A DNA stretch of 64,000 nucleotides from positions 442,295,292 to 442,359,291 of the forward strand of contig CM022297.1 in assembly GCA_011799875.1 (NCBI GenBank). Reading direction: 5' to 3'. How positions within the stretch are numbered: position 1 is the stretch's first letter; each line of letters opens with the position of its first letter. A program made the position numbers and the translations under genes. Positions 43,245 through 54,564 of this stretch are shown piece after piece. The DNA comes from Thinopyrum elongatum. Taxonomy: Eukaryota; Streptophyta; Magnoliopsida; Poales; Poaceae. A model generated the notes under the pieces. That model was not told the origin of the DNA. It was given only the letters and a program-made list of their open reading frames with translations, and searched no databases.

Positions 43245-46082
43245 GACGTTGGTATCAGAGCAGGTCTGGCTATAGGACACGCGATCTAGGTGCGAGCGTT
43301 AGTAACCGGTAATACAGGATCCAGTGGGTTTGCTGCACTTGTTTGTTGCATTTGTTTGTGCATAGCATGCATCTAGACTAGATATCTTGTCACTAACGAT
43401 GGATCTGGCGAGTGTGGGTGGCTTCGGTTTTGATTCTCTACCTGCGCTCTCCAGTTTGCATATTTGTTCCTTGGTGTGGTGTCATCTTCGTCCCAGCGGA
43501 GTGATGCCAAGGCGCTTGGTGATGTCGATCCTTTGTCAGATTGATGCACCGGTACCACACCAATATATTCTCTTCAGTCACCCTATCGTTTCGGTGATAG
43601 ACAATGCAAGTTCTATCCCGAATCATGCCATTCCACTAGCCGCTTTGGCAACCCTTACTGATCCTTGCTATCAGAAAAGGGCAATGCCTGCAAGCCTTTG
43701 TCTCCACTATTAACTCATTCCGCCACCTATCCTTTGGACGTGTACGGTTTTCTTCCGTACACTTGATGATGATGTGGTCGTAACTTCTGTGTTCCGACCC
43801 TCGATCACCAAGTTCGTCCTCGCCACCGGTTCCATCCGTGTTAAGCCCATGTTTGGTGTAGCCTTGTTTACACCAACTTCCTTCCACACATTGATTCACT
43901 TTCGTGCACATCGCCACAGCATGTTAGACCGTAACACCGGAGTTCTTGCGAAAGTGTGTGCTTAAGTAGGAATGCATATTATTGCTGTGAATAGGTGTAG
44001 AATGTGATATTGCTTGTGTGTGTGATCTTGCTGCTTTGTGTGCTTTTGTTTAGTCGTTTATTTTGTTGTTTTTGGGCCCTTGGTGTTACCTTATTTTCCC
44101 CTTATGGAAGTTTCTCACCGACCCTGAACCCAAAGAAATCAGTGAAGAGACAGTCATGTGGAAGCTCAGCTCAGCAATATGAAATTTTCAGCCGACTGTG
44201 CTATATCAGGAATATCGAGCCTGAATATAAATGATATCCTAGCCGGATTAATTATCAGCATCCAGTATACATCAGTGCAACTTTCACAACAGCAATGATC
44301 ACATCTGCAAGAAGGCAAATTGTGTACATGATCCACAGTGCATTCCGTGCCAAAGGTATGATTTATATACAAGGTTTAAGTCTGCTATGAGTACAATTTG
44401 AACCCTGCTATGTCTTGGAAGCAAGCCATAATGTGCTATGAACTTACAGTTTAGCAAGAAGGATAGCCGAATACCCTGTTGCATACAACAAGTAACCGAC
44501 AGCAGAAACGGTAAGGTATATACATAATAGTGAGCTGTATGGGACACGGATGAACCCTTGCCCGTCTTTCTTTGGTGACGGCACCACGCCTGTGTTCTGA
44601 GCTATTTCCAGCCGTCCGGGGTGGATGCCGATTTTTATTTCTCTTGTCAACAACTGTCCGTGTTCTGAGCTGCTTTTCGGCCGTCTCGGGCAGCTGTTGA
44701 ATTTCTCTTCGTAGCAATGACCCTATGCTCTGAGCTGCTTTTTTTGGCCGTCTTAGGGAGTTGCTACTTTCTTCTTATCGACACCGTCTCATGCTCTGAG
44801 CTACTTTTCAGCCGTCTTGAGTCGGGGTTGAGTTATTCCAGTAAAAGTCCCAGATCTGAGTTGTAAAGACCGTTCTGGTGGATACTGATTTATTTGCCGG
44901 TTTTATCCAAGGGTTCAGACGATCGTTACCTAAAGCTACAACTTGTAAAGTAATATGCCTACAGGAAAATTGCACCTGACAACACCCATGGTCATCTGAA
45001 GAATCAAGGACACATAAAGCCAAGTTCTTTCAGTAAAGGATTCAGGCAAAGAGAACTATAATGAAAAAGCAAGATTGGCCATACAGATATGGTAATGGTT
45101 GCAAGAGCAACATGGTACAAATACTCCGGACAGTCTGGCTCGGTACCAGTCACCATGGGTACACACCCACGGGGTCTATTCCATCTGCAAGGACCCCATG
45201 CCGAGACAACCCGCCCAGTCAACCAGATATGCTCAGAATTGTCAGAAGAGGGCAATCAAGCTAGTCAGGTCAGTCAAAAGATTAACTCGGCAGTTGAAAT
45301 TCAGCAACCATGTTAAATCATTACACGGCCTACCATCCATATGGAGATGCTGCCAGACTGAGTAGTCAGAAGGATGAACAACAGTCTCGAAGCATGTGTC
45401 TTCACAGATGGGACTCAGTTAAAGACTAACCTGTCGTGAACAAGATTCTGCTGCCAGGACCACTGTCAGTCAAGTCTATGGATAATATCACCGTACACCT
45501 CTATGCTGGTCATGACAGGTGACAGTCAAATATTTGGTAGGAGCCTTATACCCAAGACAGTGAAGATACCCAAGATGACCCAGCAATCCGTGTGAGAAGT
45601 CAGATTCCGCCAGGAGAATGGTACGATTTACAATACTATTTTTGAGCCTGGAGGACACACATCCATTTGAAGTCACCCACTGAAATGAGTAAAAGATTTC
45701 GTGTCCACCAGGAGAACCTGTTCACAACTCAGTGAACAATCGTTCATATTGGACCTCGTCACGACACATCCATGAGGAATCACCCTCAGACTTACGAGCA
45801 TGGCACATAGTTCGGTCAGAATAATTTATTGCCTCAGACAAGATAGCAGACATAAAAGGATTAGAGTCAGAGTAACCTATGAGTTAAGATTTGCCAGAAA
45901 AGGGTCCAGTAAAGCAAACCACCCCGAAGCAAGGCAGTCAGTCATATGAAATTCAGCAGGAACATTATACAAAGGTAAAAAGGAAACCCGAGTTAGAAAA
46001 AGTTTCCTCAAGTGGAAATATTCATGTTCGATCCCTGAGCAACCAAATCTCGAGGACGAGATTTCTTTAAGGGGGGTAGGTT
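43245..46082 (+). other. Internal region of the LARD-like element, non-coding
   Basis: There is about 2.8 kb between primer site and polypurine tract without gag, RT, RNase H or integrase motifs. The part from 44617 is duplicated upstream at 37908-39372. Confidence 0.7.
43250..43266 (+). other. Primer binding site (initiator tRNA-Met type)
   Basis: TGGTATCAGAGCAGGTC starts 5 bp after the LTR end and matches the usual TGGTATCAGAGC primer site complementary to initiator tRNA-Met. Confidence 0.8.
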
Positions 46083-48226
46083 TGTAACACCCTGGATTTT
46101 GCCCATTTTCTTTTTCTTTTGTTTTTGGTCCGGATTTGCTTATCGGCCCGTCCTCTCCTCTGTTCTCTGGCGGGCAGGAGGTAGAAGAAGGCAGGGAAGG
46201 GAGAGAGAAGGCAGTGGGGCCCACCTGTCGGTGTCCCCGGCGCTGACCAGGGCCGGGCCCAGTTGACTTTAGTGGAAACGATTTTTCTGGAATGCGTTTT
46301 CGGATAGCGAAAGCGTACTACGCCGCTTCTTCGGGCTAAAGTACATTTTCTCTGCAGGGAAACGTATTCCCGGAAAAGGCGCTTTCGGTTTTAGCCACCA
46401 GGGGCTTATCTGTGAATAAACTTTTTGCAGATTGGTCCCTGGACTTCAAACGGCTATAACTTTTTGCTCGGAACTCCGATCGAGGTGAATCCAACGCCCA
46501 CGTCTTCGTCCCGTCGAGCCCGTCATGCTGGTATTACTTTCACTATGTGGTCCCATAGTGAAAATGACCATTTTTCCCTTGTCCGTAAACAGCCCCTCCG
46601 AGAGAGAACTGTTTCTGGCAATTTCCTCCGCGACCATTCCGCACTTCTTCCCGATGGTTCCTTCATCCCCAGGCAAGCCACAACTCTCATCTGCATCATC
46701 GCATTGCAATGTCATAGTTTGACTATTTACTTTATCGGCAAGTATGAGTAGCTGTGAAATGGATTGGATTATGCAATATTCGAGTTAATTCTCGGATAGG
46801 TGACTACCATGTTGAGTACCGGATTATTAGTGACTAGTAGCTTACCCACTTGTTGATATTGTGATGTTGAGATCACTTTCTATGATTATTTTGAAGTTCA
46901 TCCAGCAGTTCGTAGAGATGAATTAGTAGCAGTGGCTTAAGCATATTGGTTATTGGATTGCTATGATATCGGAGTGCCAGCCATGACAGAGATTGTTCGA
47001 GGATTAGATATTTCATGGTTGACCTTGAGTCACCTGTCCGGACTTATCCGTGCAACCACATTTGCCGGTATGGGACGGCCTTGACTTGGTCTGATCACGT
47101 GCTCTTTCATCGGTACTGCCCGACAGGGAAGGTTATGCGTGCGCGCTATCCTGGCCCGGTAGGCGGCGATAACCTTGTGAGCCCAGTTGAGTTTTGTGCC
47201 GGCGTCCACGTTTGGGACAGTATAGTTTGGCCACGACGGTGGCAGGTGTCACGAGGTGACAAGGGGCCACCCAAGGCTTGACTCCGAGGGAGTGCGATTG
47301 CCGGTGGTACGATGGGAGAGTCACGGGTCAGGCAGGTTTCGTTGGAGCAACGCTGGTCCACCCGAATGGGATAACGAGGTCAGTGCTCCATAGTGTGGGT
47401 AAAGTGCGCAACCTCTGCAGAGTGTAAAATCTATTCGAATAGCCGTGTCCATGGTATTGGACAGTCCGTCCAGACCTCACTAGGTGGTCAACCATGGTAG
47501 TGATGATAATGATGGAAGAACTCGTCGTATGATCAGAAATACTCGGTGGTTCATGAGTATTCTGAGGGTTGTGAGACAACCCGGAGGAGAGTAAGTTTGT
47601 CAGACTTGTCGTGCAGATGGAATCAGGTATTTGATATGTTAGCCATGGGATGGCTGTGAGTTGAGTGGTCGGATGACCACATGCTTGTCGATTGGACTTG
47701 GTACAGGTTCGGATTGGAGCCTGAGATTATTTGAAGTATGGATTTAATACGCTTTACCTTACTGCAGTCATTTCAGTAGCTACCTTGCTAGATAACCATG
47801 CTGGTTAATTTTGGATTGCTATGATGTTGTCTTGCTTTAATACTGATGTTTGTTGTGAGCTTGCGAGTACATTCAAAGTACTCACCTGGCGTGTCATGCC
47901 AGTTTGCAGGTCATGCCGTGATTGCTTGCTTGCCGAGGATCCTGTGCTTGCGATCTAGGATACGCGTTCTAGCCAGAGTCCCTGCGGAGTGGAGTCCATC
48001 ACCATCGTCGTTGTTCCACTGCCAAGAGAGTTAGTCCGCTGTTAGCATAGAGCTACCCCGGGCAGGCGTAGTGTCGCCGTGCTGATGTAATCCATGTACC
48101 CTTTGTAACCATATCCATAGTAATAAAGAGCTGATTTGTTCTATGCCAACAGTGCCATATTCCAGAAGACTTGTCCTTGGGCTGGAATACGGGGCGTTCC
48201 GGTTTACTCTGAGCCGGGGTGCCACA
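46083..48226 (+). repeat. Long LTR with internal deletion (2144 bp)
   Basis: It is collinear with 39373-43244 except that about 1.73 kb (39434-41161 of the first LTR) is missing. At the junction GGATTTGCTTATC runs directly into GGCCCGTCCTCTCC. The deletion removes the TATA box. The LTR ends GGGTGCCACA. Sequence to the right (CTAAATTAG) is host flank. Confidence 0.85.
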
Positions 48227-48258
48227 CTAAATTAGAGATGTAGATGTCATAGATGATA

Positions 48259-48416
48259 CTCCCTCCGTTCCTAAATATAAGTCTTTCTAGAGATTCCACT
48301 ATAGACTACATACAGAGCAAAATGAGTGAATCTACACTCGAAAATGCATCTATATACATCTGTATGTGGTCCATACTGGAATCTCTACAAAGACATATAT
48401 TTAGGAACAGAGGTAG
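48259..48416. mobile_element. Stowaway MITE (Thalos-like)
   Basis: CTCCCTCCGTTCCTAAATAT at the left and ATATTTAGGAACAGAGGTAG at the right are inverted repeats. TA duplications lie at 48257-48258 and 48417-48418. The length (158 bp) and TIR fit the Thalos family of Triticeae. Confidence 0.9.
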
Positions 48417-48429
48417 TACATTACACAAA

Positions 48430-48730
48430 AACGTAGGTGGCATGTAGGAATTCCAGTGCACTACATTAGGCTCCCTTAGAGTGCCTGCTAGTCCAGTACA
48501 CAGAGTCATGGCTAGTTTATGCTACGCACACAATCGTTAATTGGTGGTTTAAATATGCGCAAGGGATATGCAATGTATTATCATGTAGAGATATCTGAAA
48601 TTAGCCGTGTAAACTTGCAAATAGGGTTACGCAATGAAAAAGTACAAGATGTATGTGGCAATTTCATGGAACATCGCAAAAAAGGAGAGGCAGCGGTGAG
48701 CCTATACAGTGTGCTATGGTAGGTCACTCC
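48430..48730. other. Intergenic stretch, no gene supported
   Basis: Mixed sequence between two MITEs. No ORF with protein features. Confidence 0.5.
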
Positions 48731-48928
48731 GGCCCAGTTCTTTTGCAGGATTCTCCCAGAATCTGCCCCTCTCTAGCTTCGCCTAGAATCTTTGACCCCC
48801 ATTTGTTTTACAATCCTAAATATTTAGACCCTATATAGATAGGATTGTAAAAAAAATGGGGCTCAAAGATTCTGGGAGAATCTGGGTAGGGGTCAGATTC
48901 TGGGAGAATCTGGCAAAAGAATTGGGCC
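48731..48928. mobile_element. Foldback MITE with GGCCCAGTTCTTTTG termini
   Basis: The left end GGCCCAGTTCTTTTGC and right end GCAAAAGAATTGGGCC are inverted. Inner arms (GATTCTCCCAGAATCTG) are also inverted and partly repeated. TCC flanks both sides, suggesting a 3-bp target duplication. Superfamily is uncertain (hAT or PIF/Harbinger-type). Confidence 0.65.
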
Positions 48929-48980
48929 TCCATTGCAATCATCGTGACATGTTATTTGTATGTCTGTTCTATTGGCCAAG

Positions 48981-49886
48981 TGTCGTGGGAAACCACGGCC
49001 ACCTATGGGGCCATGAGCCCCTTTTGGTTCGTCGGGGGGATGGGCACATTGCACAAAGAGCGGAGAAGCGTCGCGCAGCATGACAGAGATCACACGGGCA
49101 GTCTTTACCCAGGTTCGGGCCGCCGTGAGGCGTAAAACCCTACTCCTGCTTTGGTGGATTGATGGTGGATAATGGTGGTGGATGTAGCACACTCAACCGG
49201 CAAGGTTACTCTGGGGGCGAGAGTGGCTACGCGCGTACGGATATGCGAGGGTCCAACCCTTTCTATGGTCGCCATGGGCCTCCTTTTATAGACTAAGGGG
49301 TCACCATAGTGGCAAATTAGTCTTTGCGTACTGATTAGATAGCTAACAGTGATATCATATCTAACTCTGCAGGCTAACAGAGCGCATTAAATGCACCGCT
49401 CAGTGTCACATCACAGCCCTCCCGGCAGGCCCTGCCGGGCTGTTTTGCCAGCTTCGCGCCTGCTCGCTCGACACGTATCAGGACGGGTGTCATATGGAGG
49501 TGTTTGCTGTAGGAAGTGGCTGCCATGCGGCAAAAAGCAGCCACTTAGTCACCTTGGAGCACGACACCACTTTGATTAATGACTTGCATCACTTGTGAGG
49601 TGGAGCGGTGGAGTGGCTTGCCTCCGCCAGCCCCGGCAGGCCTGCCGGGACGATCTAGGAGCTCGCTTCCGGGGCAAAACCCAACCCTGCCGGGCTCGCC
49701 CGCCCGACAAGGTAGGTCCTTCCCTTAGCGATGCCTTGCTCCTCTGGCTCACCTTGGCCTTCTTGACTTGCACTTGGATCCTTCAAAGGAATTGATCCTC
49801 CTTGTTTGGTCTGATCTTGGTCTTGTAATCTTGTCTCTTGCTTGTGCACAGTCCATGCAATGGACCCAGGTTCTGTTGCACCGACA
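48981..49886 (-). repeat. 3' LTR of element X
   Basis: It is 906 bp, bounded by TGTCG (48981) and CGACA (49886) in plus orientation. It is homologous over its length to 51571-52490 and 61029-61948, with more divergence than those two show to each other. Confidence 0.9.
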
Positions 49887-49902
49887 GGAGTCCCCCGGGC
49901 CT
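49887..49902 (-). other. Polypurine tract of element X
   Basis: The minus strand reads AGGCCCGGGGGACTCC immediately before the LTR start, the same place and pattern as in Y. Confidence 0.6.
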
Positions 49903-50298
49903 GGCACGAACGCGCCGCTGGGCGTCGTCGGGGTAGGCCCTAACCAGTGCACAGGCAGAAATGTAAGGGCAGCTCCGCCCTTTGAGATCTTCTTTGTTTC
50001 TTCATTAACCTGAGCTTGGGTCAGTTTCCGGTTTTCCCGCGCGCCGTGCAACACCAACTGTGGTGGGGCCATTCTTGTAATGGCCCGTGAATGACTTTAA
50101 CGCATGGGCGGTTAACTGCCAATTTGCTCTTCCCACCGCGCCCTTATCCTTAGCCACGTATGCTGCATGCATTGAGTGGGGTAGGTAATGGAGGCGCGTG
50201 GTGCGGGAGAGCATCAAGACAGGGGCCCGATCTTCTTGGATTGGTGGAGGAGGACGACGGGTACTCGCCGGGGAATCAGCCCTCAGCCCCAGCTTGCC

Positions 50299-50305
50299 TA
50301 TAAAA
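50299..50305 (+). promoter_or_regulatory. Antisense TATA box in the 3' region of X
   Basis: TATAAAA lies 78 bp upstream of an ATG on the strand opposite to gag-pol. The homologous position in Y (52901) has the same box with 80 bp spacing. Confidence 0.6.
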
Positions 50306-50376
50306 GGAGGAGCGGGGGAGGAGCGGAGGAATTCATCCACATTCCTCTCCTCCTCCGCCTTCTGCTTCTTCTAGGT

Positions 50377-50745
50377 ATGCTGAAAGGAAGAGCCCGGGGT
50401 CGGGCCCTGGGTCCTAGCTTGGAGTTGCCGACGATGTCAAATGCTTGTGCTGATGCTTGGGGAGTGAGTCTGGTCTGGTGCCGCACGTCGCCGAGGGTCG
50501 CCACCCTGTTGGCGAGGTGTCCGGGGCTCTTGATGATTGCCTGGGATGCAGTATATGGGGTCCTTGGTAATCCCAGCACTACTCCTTCCGGTGGATCACG
50601 CATTCTTGCTAAGGACGGCGGCGTCTTCCTGCCCACCGAGGTGGGGAGCGGCGCGTGTCGAGCCTCCTGGCCGCTGCGGCTGCTCGCCGTCTCTTCGGGG
50701 GAGGTGCCGGGTTGGGGGCCCGGTGTCTTCCTGGAGCGACGGTGA
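50377..50745 (+). CDS. Antisense ORF of element X
   Basis: This 122-residue frame starts MLKGRARG after a pyrimidine-rich leader, opposite to gag-pol and located between integrase and the 3' LTR. It aligns with the Y ORF at 52981-53322: shared MLK-R start, GNPSTxPxGG, FLP, WP, LAVSxG and PGWxxG. Middle parts differ in length. There is no recognisable domain, and it is rich in Gly, Ala and Arg. Extra ORFs in antisense after pol are known in Tat-lineage elements such as maize Grande. The function is unknown. Confidence 0.5.
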   Translation: MLKGRARGRALGPSLELPTMSNACADAWGVSLVWCRTSPRVATLLARCPGLLMIAWDAVYGVLGNPSTTPSGGSRILAKDGGVFLPTEVGSGACRASWPLRLLAVSSGEVPGWGPGVFLERR

Positions 50746-51149
50746 TGGGGAGAAATCGAGGGAAGACGGGGGAGGTGGGAGGCAAGGCGTCAGGTCGGAG
50801 TACGATGGCACCGACACCTTCGTCTCGTATTGGCAACCTGTTGCCTCGTCTTTCCGCTCTTCCCCTCCCTCCCCAGCACCATCATCACCAGCCTCTTCGG
50901 GTGATAGCCAGGAAGGGATGTTCCCTTGGTGCCTTCCCCCTCCTCCAGCAGTCTTCCAGCTGGGCGTCGGTGGTTGATCCCTCCGGTGCTCGAGCTGGGG
51001 CTTCTTGCTGGTCCTGGAGGTGGTGACCAAGGCACCGCCGAGCTGCTCTTTGTGCCCCTCCTTCGCAGCCTTGCCACTCCCGATCTTGTCAGGCCGCGCC
51101 CGACAGGCCATGACGGGATTGTGGGTGGGCTCCTGCTTGGGTGTTCTTT

Positions 51150-51340
51150 TAGCCGTCTTTTCTTCCAACCGCAATACCTGGTGGAGGAAAAACAAAAAGA
51201 GGAGATCACGGGGCACTTATCTTTTTTCAATCTCAAATCTGTAGGCACTTGCCAAATTCTAGTTCAAATAATGTAATCTCTCGTATCCATGTTTATGTTC
51301 CGTCAGATTTGTACTTGTCGATCAGCATATTAATGAAAAA
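51150..51340 (+). other. Conserved end of the antisense unit in X
   Basis: The stretch with GGGGCACTTATCTTTTTTCA, GTAGGCACTTGCCAAATT and AATAATGTAATCTCTCG is nearly identical in Y (53765-53930) although the sequence before it is much more diverged. It could be the 3' end of the antisense transcript or an element needed in the sense RNA. Confidence 0.45.
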
Positions 51341-51565
51341 GCTAAGCTTTTGCCAGGCACTTGTGTATGTATGATATCCATGCAGAGGTGAAACGCCTCC
51401 ATACTTTCATGTAAACAAGTAGATCCCGGTAAGCTATCTTGCCGGTACCCCATAGGACTGCTGCCGTGAGGCTGAGCCTGCCGGGCACAGAACCCATTGG
51501 GAGAGACCAGCCCCCCACCAACCCCTTTCAGCCAAAGGCCACTACGACCATCCTGACAAAAGAAG

Positions 51566-51570
51566 CGTTC
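51566..51570. other. Target site duplication CGTTC of element Y, left
   Basis: CGTTC precedes the LTR at 51571 and recurs at 61949-61953 after the other LTR. Confidence 0.85.
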
Positions 51571-52490
51571 TGTCGCGGGAAACCACGGCCACCTATGGGA
51601 CCAGGAGGCCCCTTGCTGGTTCGGTAGGGGGGCGTCGGATTGTACAAAGAGCAGACGAGCATGTGGCAGCACGGCAGAGATCACACAGGCATTTTTACCC
51701 AGGTTCGGGCCGCCGTAAGGCGTAAAACCCTACTCCTGCTTTGGTCGATTAATGGTGGAAAGGTGGTGGTGGAGCGTAGTACACTTGCCCGGCAAGGGTT
51801 GCCTCGGGGCGGCAGTGGCTATGCGCATATGGGGGTCTGAGTTACCCAACCTTCTAACCCTTTCTACGATTGCCATGGGCCTCCTTTTATAGATTAAGGG
51901 GTCACCACAATGGCAAAAGAGTCATTAGGTACTGATAAGATAGCAAATAGTGCTATCATACCTAACTCTGCGGGCTGATAGGGCGCATTAAGTGCACCGC
52001 TCAACGTCACATCATTGGTTGCCCGGCAAGGCTTGCCGGGCTATCTCGCCAGCTCCACGCCTGCTCGCTTGACACGTCGCAGGACGGGTGTCATCTGCAG
52101 GTGTTTCATGTAGGGAGAGGCTGCCATGTGGTGAATGGCTGCCACTTAGTCACTCCGCGGTTCGACACCACACTGATTAACGACGTGGGTCGTGGTGGAG
52201 TAGTTGGTGATGTGGTTTTGCCTATGTGTGCCCCGGTAGGCCCTGCCAGGACGTCTTGGACATCGTCCTCCGGGGGTGGCCTCGCCCCTTGCCGAGCTCG
52301 CCTGCCCGGCAAAGGAGGCCCTTCTCCTGATGGTGTCTCGCTTTTCTGGCTTGATCTTGGTCCCTCTGATCTGCATGTTAGTCCTTTGAACCTCTTAGTC
52401 CCTTGTATTCTGACTTGGGTTGGTGCTTCAATCTCGTCCCCGTGCCTGTGCACAGTCTAGGCAACAGACCCAGGGTTTGTTGCACTGACA
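51571..52490 (-). repeat. 3' LTR of element Y
   Basis: It is 920 bp, TGTCGCGGG... to ...GCACTGACA in plus orientation, homologous to 61029-61948. The left-flank duplication is CGTTC. Confidence 0.93.
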
Positions 52491-52505
52491 GAAGCCCCCG
52501 GGCCT
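52491..52505 (-). other. Polypurine tract of element Y
   Basis: The minus strand reads GGCCCGGGGGCTTC directly before the 3' LTR (plus strand GAAGCCCCCGGGCC). Confidence 0.65.
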
Positions 52506-52900
52506 GCCCCGAATGCGCTACCGACATCGTCGGGGTAGGGCCTAATAAGTGCACAGGCGGGGTCGCTGAAGAGGCTGGTCTCTTGAGGTCTTCTTTGCTT
52601 CTTCATTAGCCTTGATTCTGGGCCAGTTTCCGGTTTCTCCGTGCGTCGTGTAAGGCCAATGGTGGTGGGGCCGCTCTAGTGATGGCCCGTGAATGACTTT
52701 AACGCACGGGGGAGAAACCGCCAATTCACTCTTCCCACCACGCCCTTACCCTTAGCCATGTATGCTGCATGCATCGCGCGGGGTAGGTAACGGAGGCGCA
52801 TGGCGTGGGAGAGCGTCAAGGCGAGGGCCCGGTCGTCTTGAGTTGGCGGAGGAGGACGGTGGCCGCCTGTTGAGGGAGCGGCTCCCCTCCCCAATCCGCC

Positions 52901-52907
52901 TATAAAA
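52901..52907 (+). promoter_or_regulatory. Antisense TATA box in the 3' region of Y
   Basis: TATAAAA lies 80 bp before the ATG at 52981. The surrounding leader (CTTCTTCTCCTCCGC) is conserved with X. Confidence 0.6.
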
Positions 52908-52980
52908 TGGAGGGGTGGAGGAGGGCGAAGTCACCCACCCTCGCATTCTTCTTCTCCTCCGCTTTCTACCTCTACTGGTT

Positions 52981-53322
52981 ATGCTGAAGAGGAGAGCCTG
53001 GGGCCAGCCCTCGGGCTCTTGGTTTGGGCTAGTGTTGCCAAATGCCGGTGCTGGCGCTCGGGGATTGAGCCTAGTCCTTGCTGTGGCGAACCTCTTGGTT
53101 CCTTCGAGGCTCGGCCGGGAGGCGGGGCTGGAGACCATTGGTAATCCCAGCACCGCCCCTCCCGGAGGTCTTGGGGCTGATGTTGATGAGAGGCGCACCT
53201 TCCTGCCCGCCAAGGCGGGGAGCGATGTGCCTCAAGCCCCCTGGCCGTCCTGGCCGCTCGCCGTCTCCCCGGGGAAGGCGCCGGGCTGGAGTCTTGGTGC
53301 TTCTCGGGAGCAGCGGTGGTGA
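52981..53322 (+). CDS. Antisense ORF of element Y
   Basis: This 113-residue frame starts MLKRRAWG on the strand opposite to gag-pol. It shares GNPSTAPPGG, TFLPA, PSWPLAVSPG and PGWSLG with the X copy. Lengths differ (113 versus 122) through indels that are mostly multiples of three relative to each other in the C-terminal half. Function unknown. Downstream, frames on both strands stay open to about 53850. Confidence 0.5.
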   Translation: MLKRRAWGQPSGSWFGLVLPNAGAGARGLSLVLAVANLLVPSRLGREAGLETIGNPSTAPPGGLGADVDERRTFLPAKAGSDVPQAPWPSWPLAVSPGKAPGWSLGASREQRW

Positions 53323-54130
53323 GGAGAAAACGTGGGAAGACGGAGAAGGTGGGTGGTAGGGGGTCAGGTTAAAGTACGATGGCGTGGATGCCTTCGCCTC
53401 CGACCAGTGACCTGCCGGCTCGTCTTTCTGCTCTTCCCCTCCCTCCCCGGCACCATCATCACCAGCCTCCTAGGGCGATGGCCGAGGAGGGATGTTCTCT
53501 TGGCGCCTTTGCCTCCCCTCAAGTAGTCTTCCGGCTGAGCTTTGGTGGATGACTCCACCGGCGCTCAAGCCGGGGCTTCTTGCTGGCTTTGGAGGTGGCG
53601 ACCAGAGGGCGCCGCCCCGTCCCCCGTACTCCTCCTTCGCAACCTCGTGACTCCCGGTCTTGTCAGGCCACGACAGGTGGGTCACGACGGGACCGGGATG
53701 GGCTCCTGCTTGGGTGCCCTTTTCTCGTCTTTTCCTCCTTCCGCCGCAGTGCCTGATGGAGGGAAAACGAAAAGAGGGGATTACGGGGCACTTATCTTTT
53801 TTCAATCTTAAATCTGTAGGCACTTGCCAAATTTTAATTCAAATAATGTAATCTCTCGAGTCCATGTTTGTGTTCTGTAATGCTTGTACTTGTATCAGCA
53901 TATTAATGAAAAAGATGGACCTTGCCGGGAACCCGTGCATGTGTATGTCCATGCAGAGATGAGATGCCCCTTTAGTGTAAATAAATGAGTTTTCCCCGGC
54001 AGGCTATCCTGCCGGCACCTTTTCTGTCTGCCAGAGAGCTGTGTCTACCGGGCAACAGGCAAAGGGGCCAGCCCCCCGCCAACTTCTTTTTACCAAAGGC
54101 CACTATGACGATCCTGTCTGAAGCGATGTT

Positions 54131-54564
54131 CGAGTCAGGGATGGGAGCACCTAAGTCTCAAAAGAGTGGCGGGGTTTTCTTATGCACAAGTTATAACTTA
54201 CAGAACACTAATGGACAGGAGGTAGAACTTATCTGTTTGGCTTGCCAGGGATCGCAGTGCCGGACAATCTTCTCAACTCCTCGTCAAAGCCAAGTTCATG
54301 GCAGGAACCTGTAGGTTCATGCAGATGAGAATGAATGCAGGATGCGATCCTATCTATATGCATATGCAAATGCTCATGAAACGCTTATGCAGTGATCTTG
54401 GAATGCTCATGCATGCATGCAATCTTGGTCGGGGGCCCCCCACAGCACTTCTTTATTTTCTCTTGCACAGGGTCATCGCCCTGGCTTTGTACAAGGGGTT
54501 ACATGCAGCTGAGGCAAGGCCTGTACAAAAGGGTGGCTGCTGGGCAGGGCCCGACAGCCGCGCC
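54131..54564 (-). other. Non-coding link between integrase end and antisense unit (Y)
   Basis: It has GATGCATGCA-rich words (54300-54425) and no supported ORF. It is homologous to 61954-62376 in X. Confidence 0.6.

Larger units (their letters stand above)
37908..48226 (+). mobile_element. Tandem chain of a long-LTR non-coding retrotransposon (LARD-like), left-truncated
   Basis: The order is: 3' internal piece (37908-39372), LTR (39373-43244), complete internal region (43245-46082), LTR (46083-48226). The 3' internal piece is a near-identical copy of 44617-46082. LTRs begin TGTAACACCC and end GGGTGCCACA. An iMet-type primer site follows the first LTR, and a GGGGGGTAGG polypurine tract precedes both LTRs. 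The internal region has no gag or pol motif in any frame. LARDs are non-autonomous elements with conserved non-coding interiors that use proteins of partners. The copy cannot be bounded on the left because the first LTR and the 5' internal part of the chain are missing. Confidence 0.75.

Noticed and set aside
50596..51248. Minus-strand frames of 150-206 codons opposite the antisense ORF of element X, one sharing a DLRLKKDKCPV start with the Y copy
   Set aside because: They begin at GTG and not ATG, and the shared part lies in the conserved non-coding block. Nucleotide conservation alone explains it. Kept only as a possibility.
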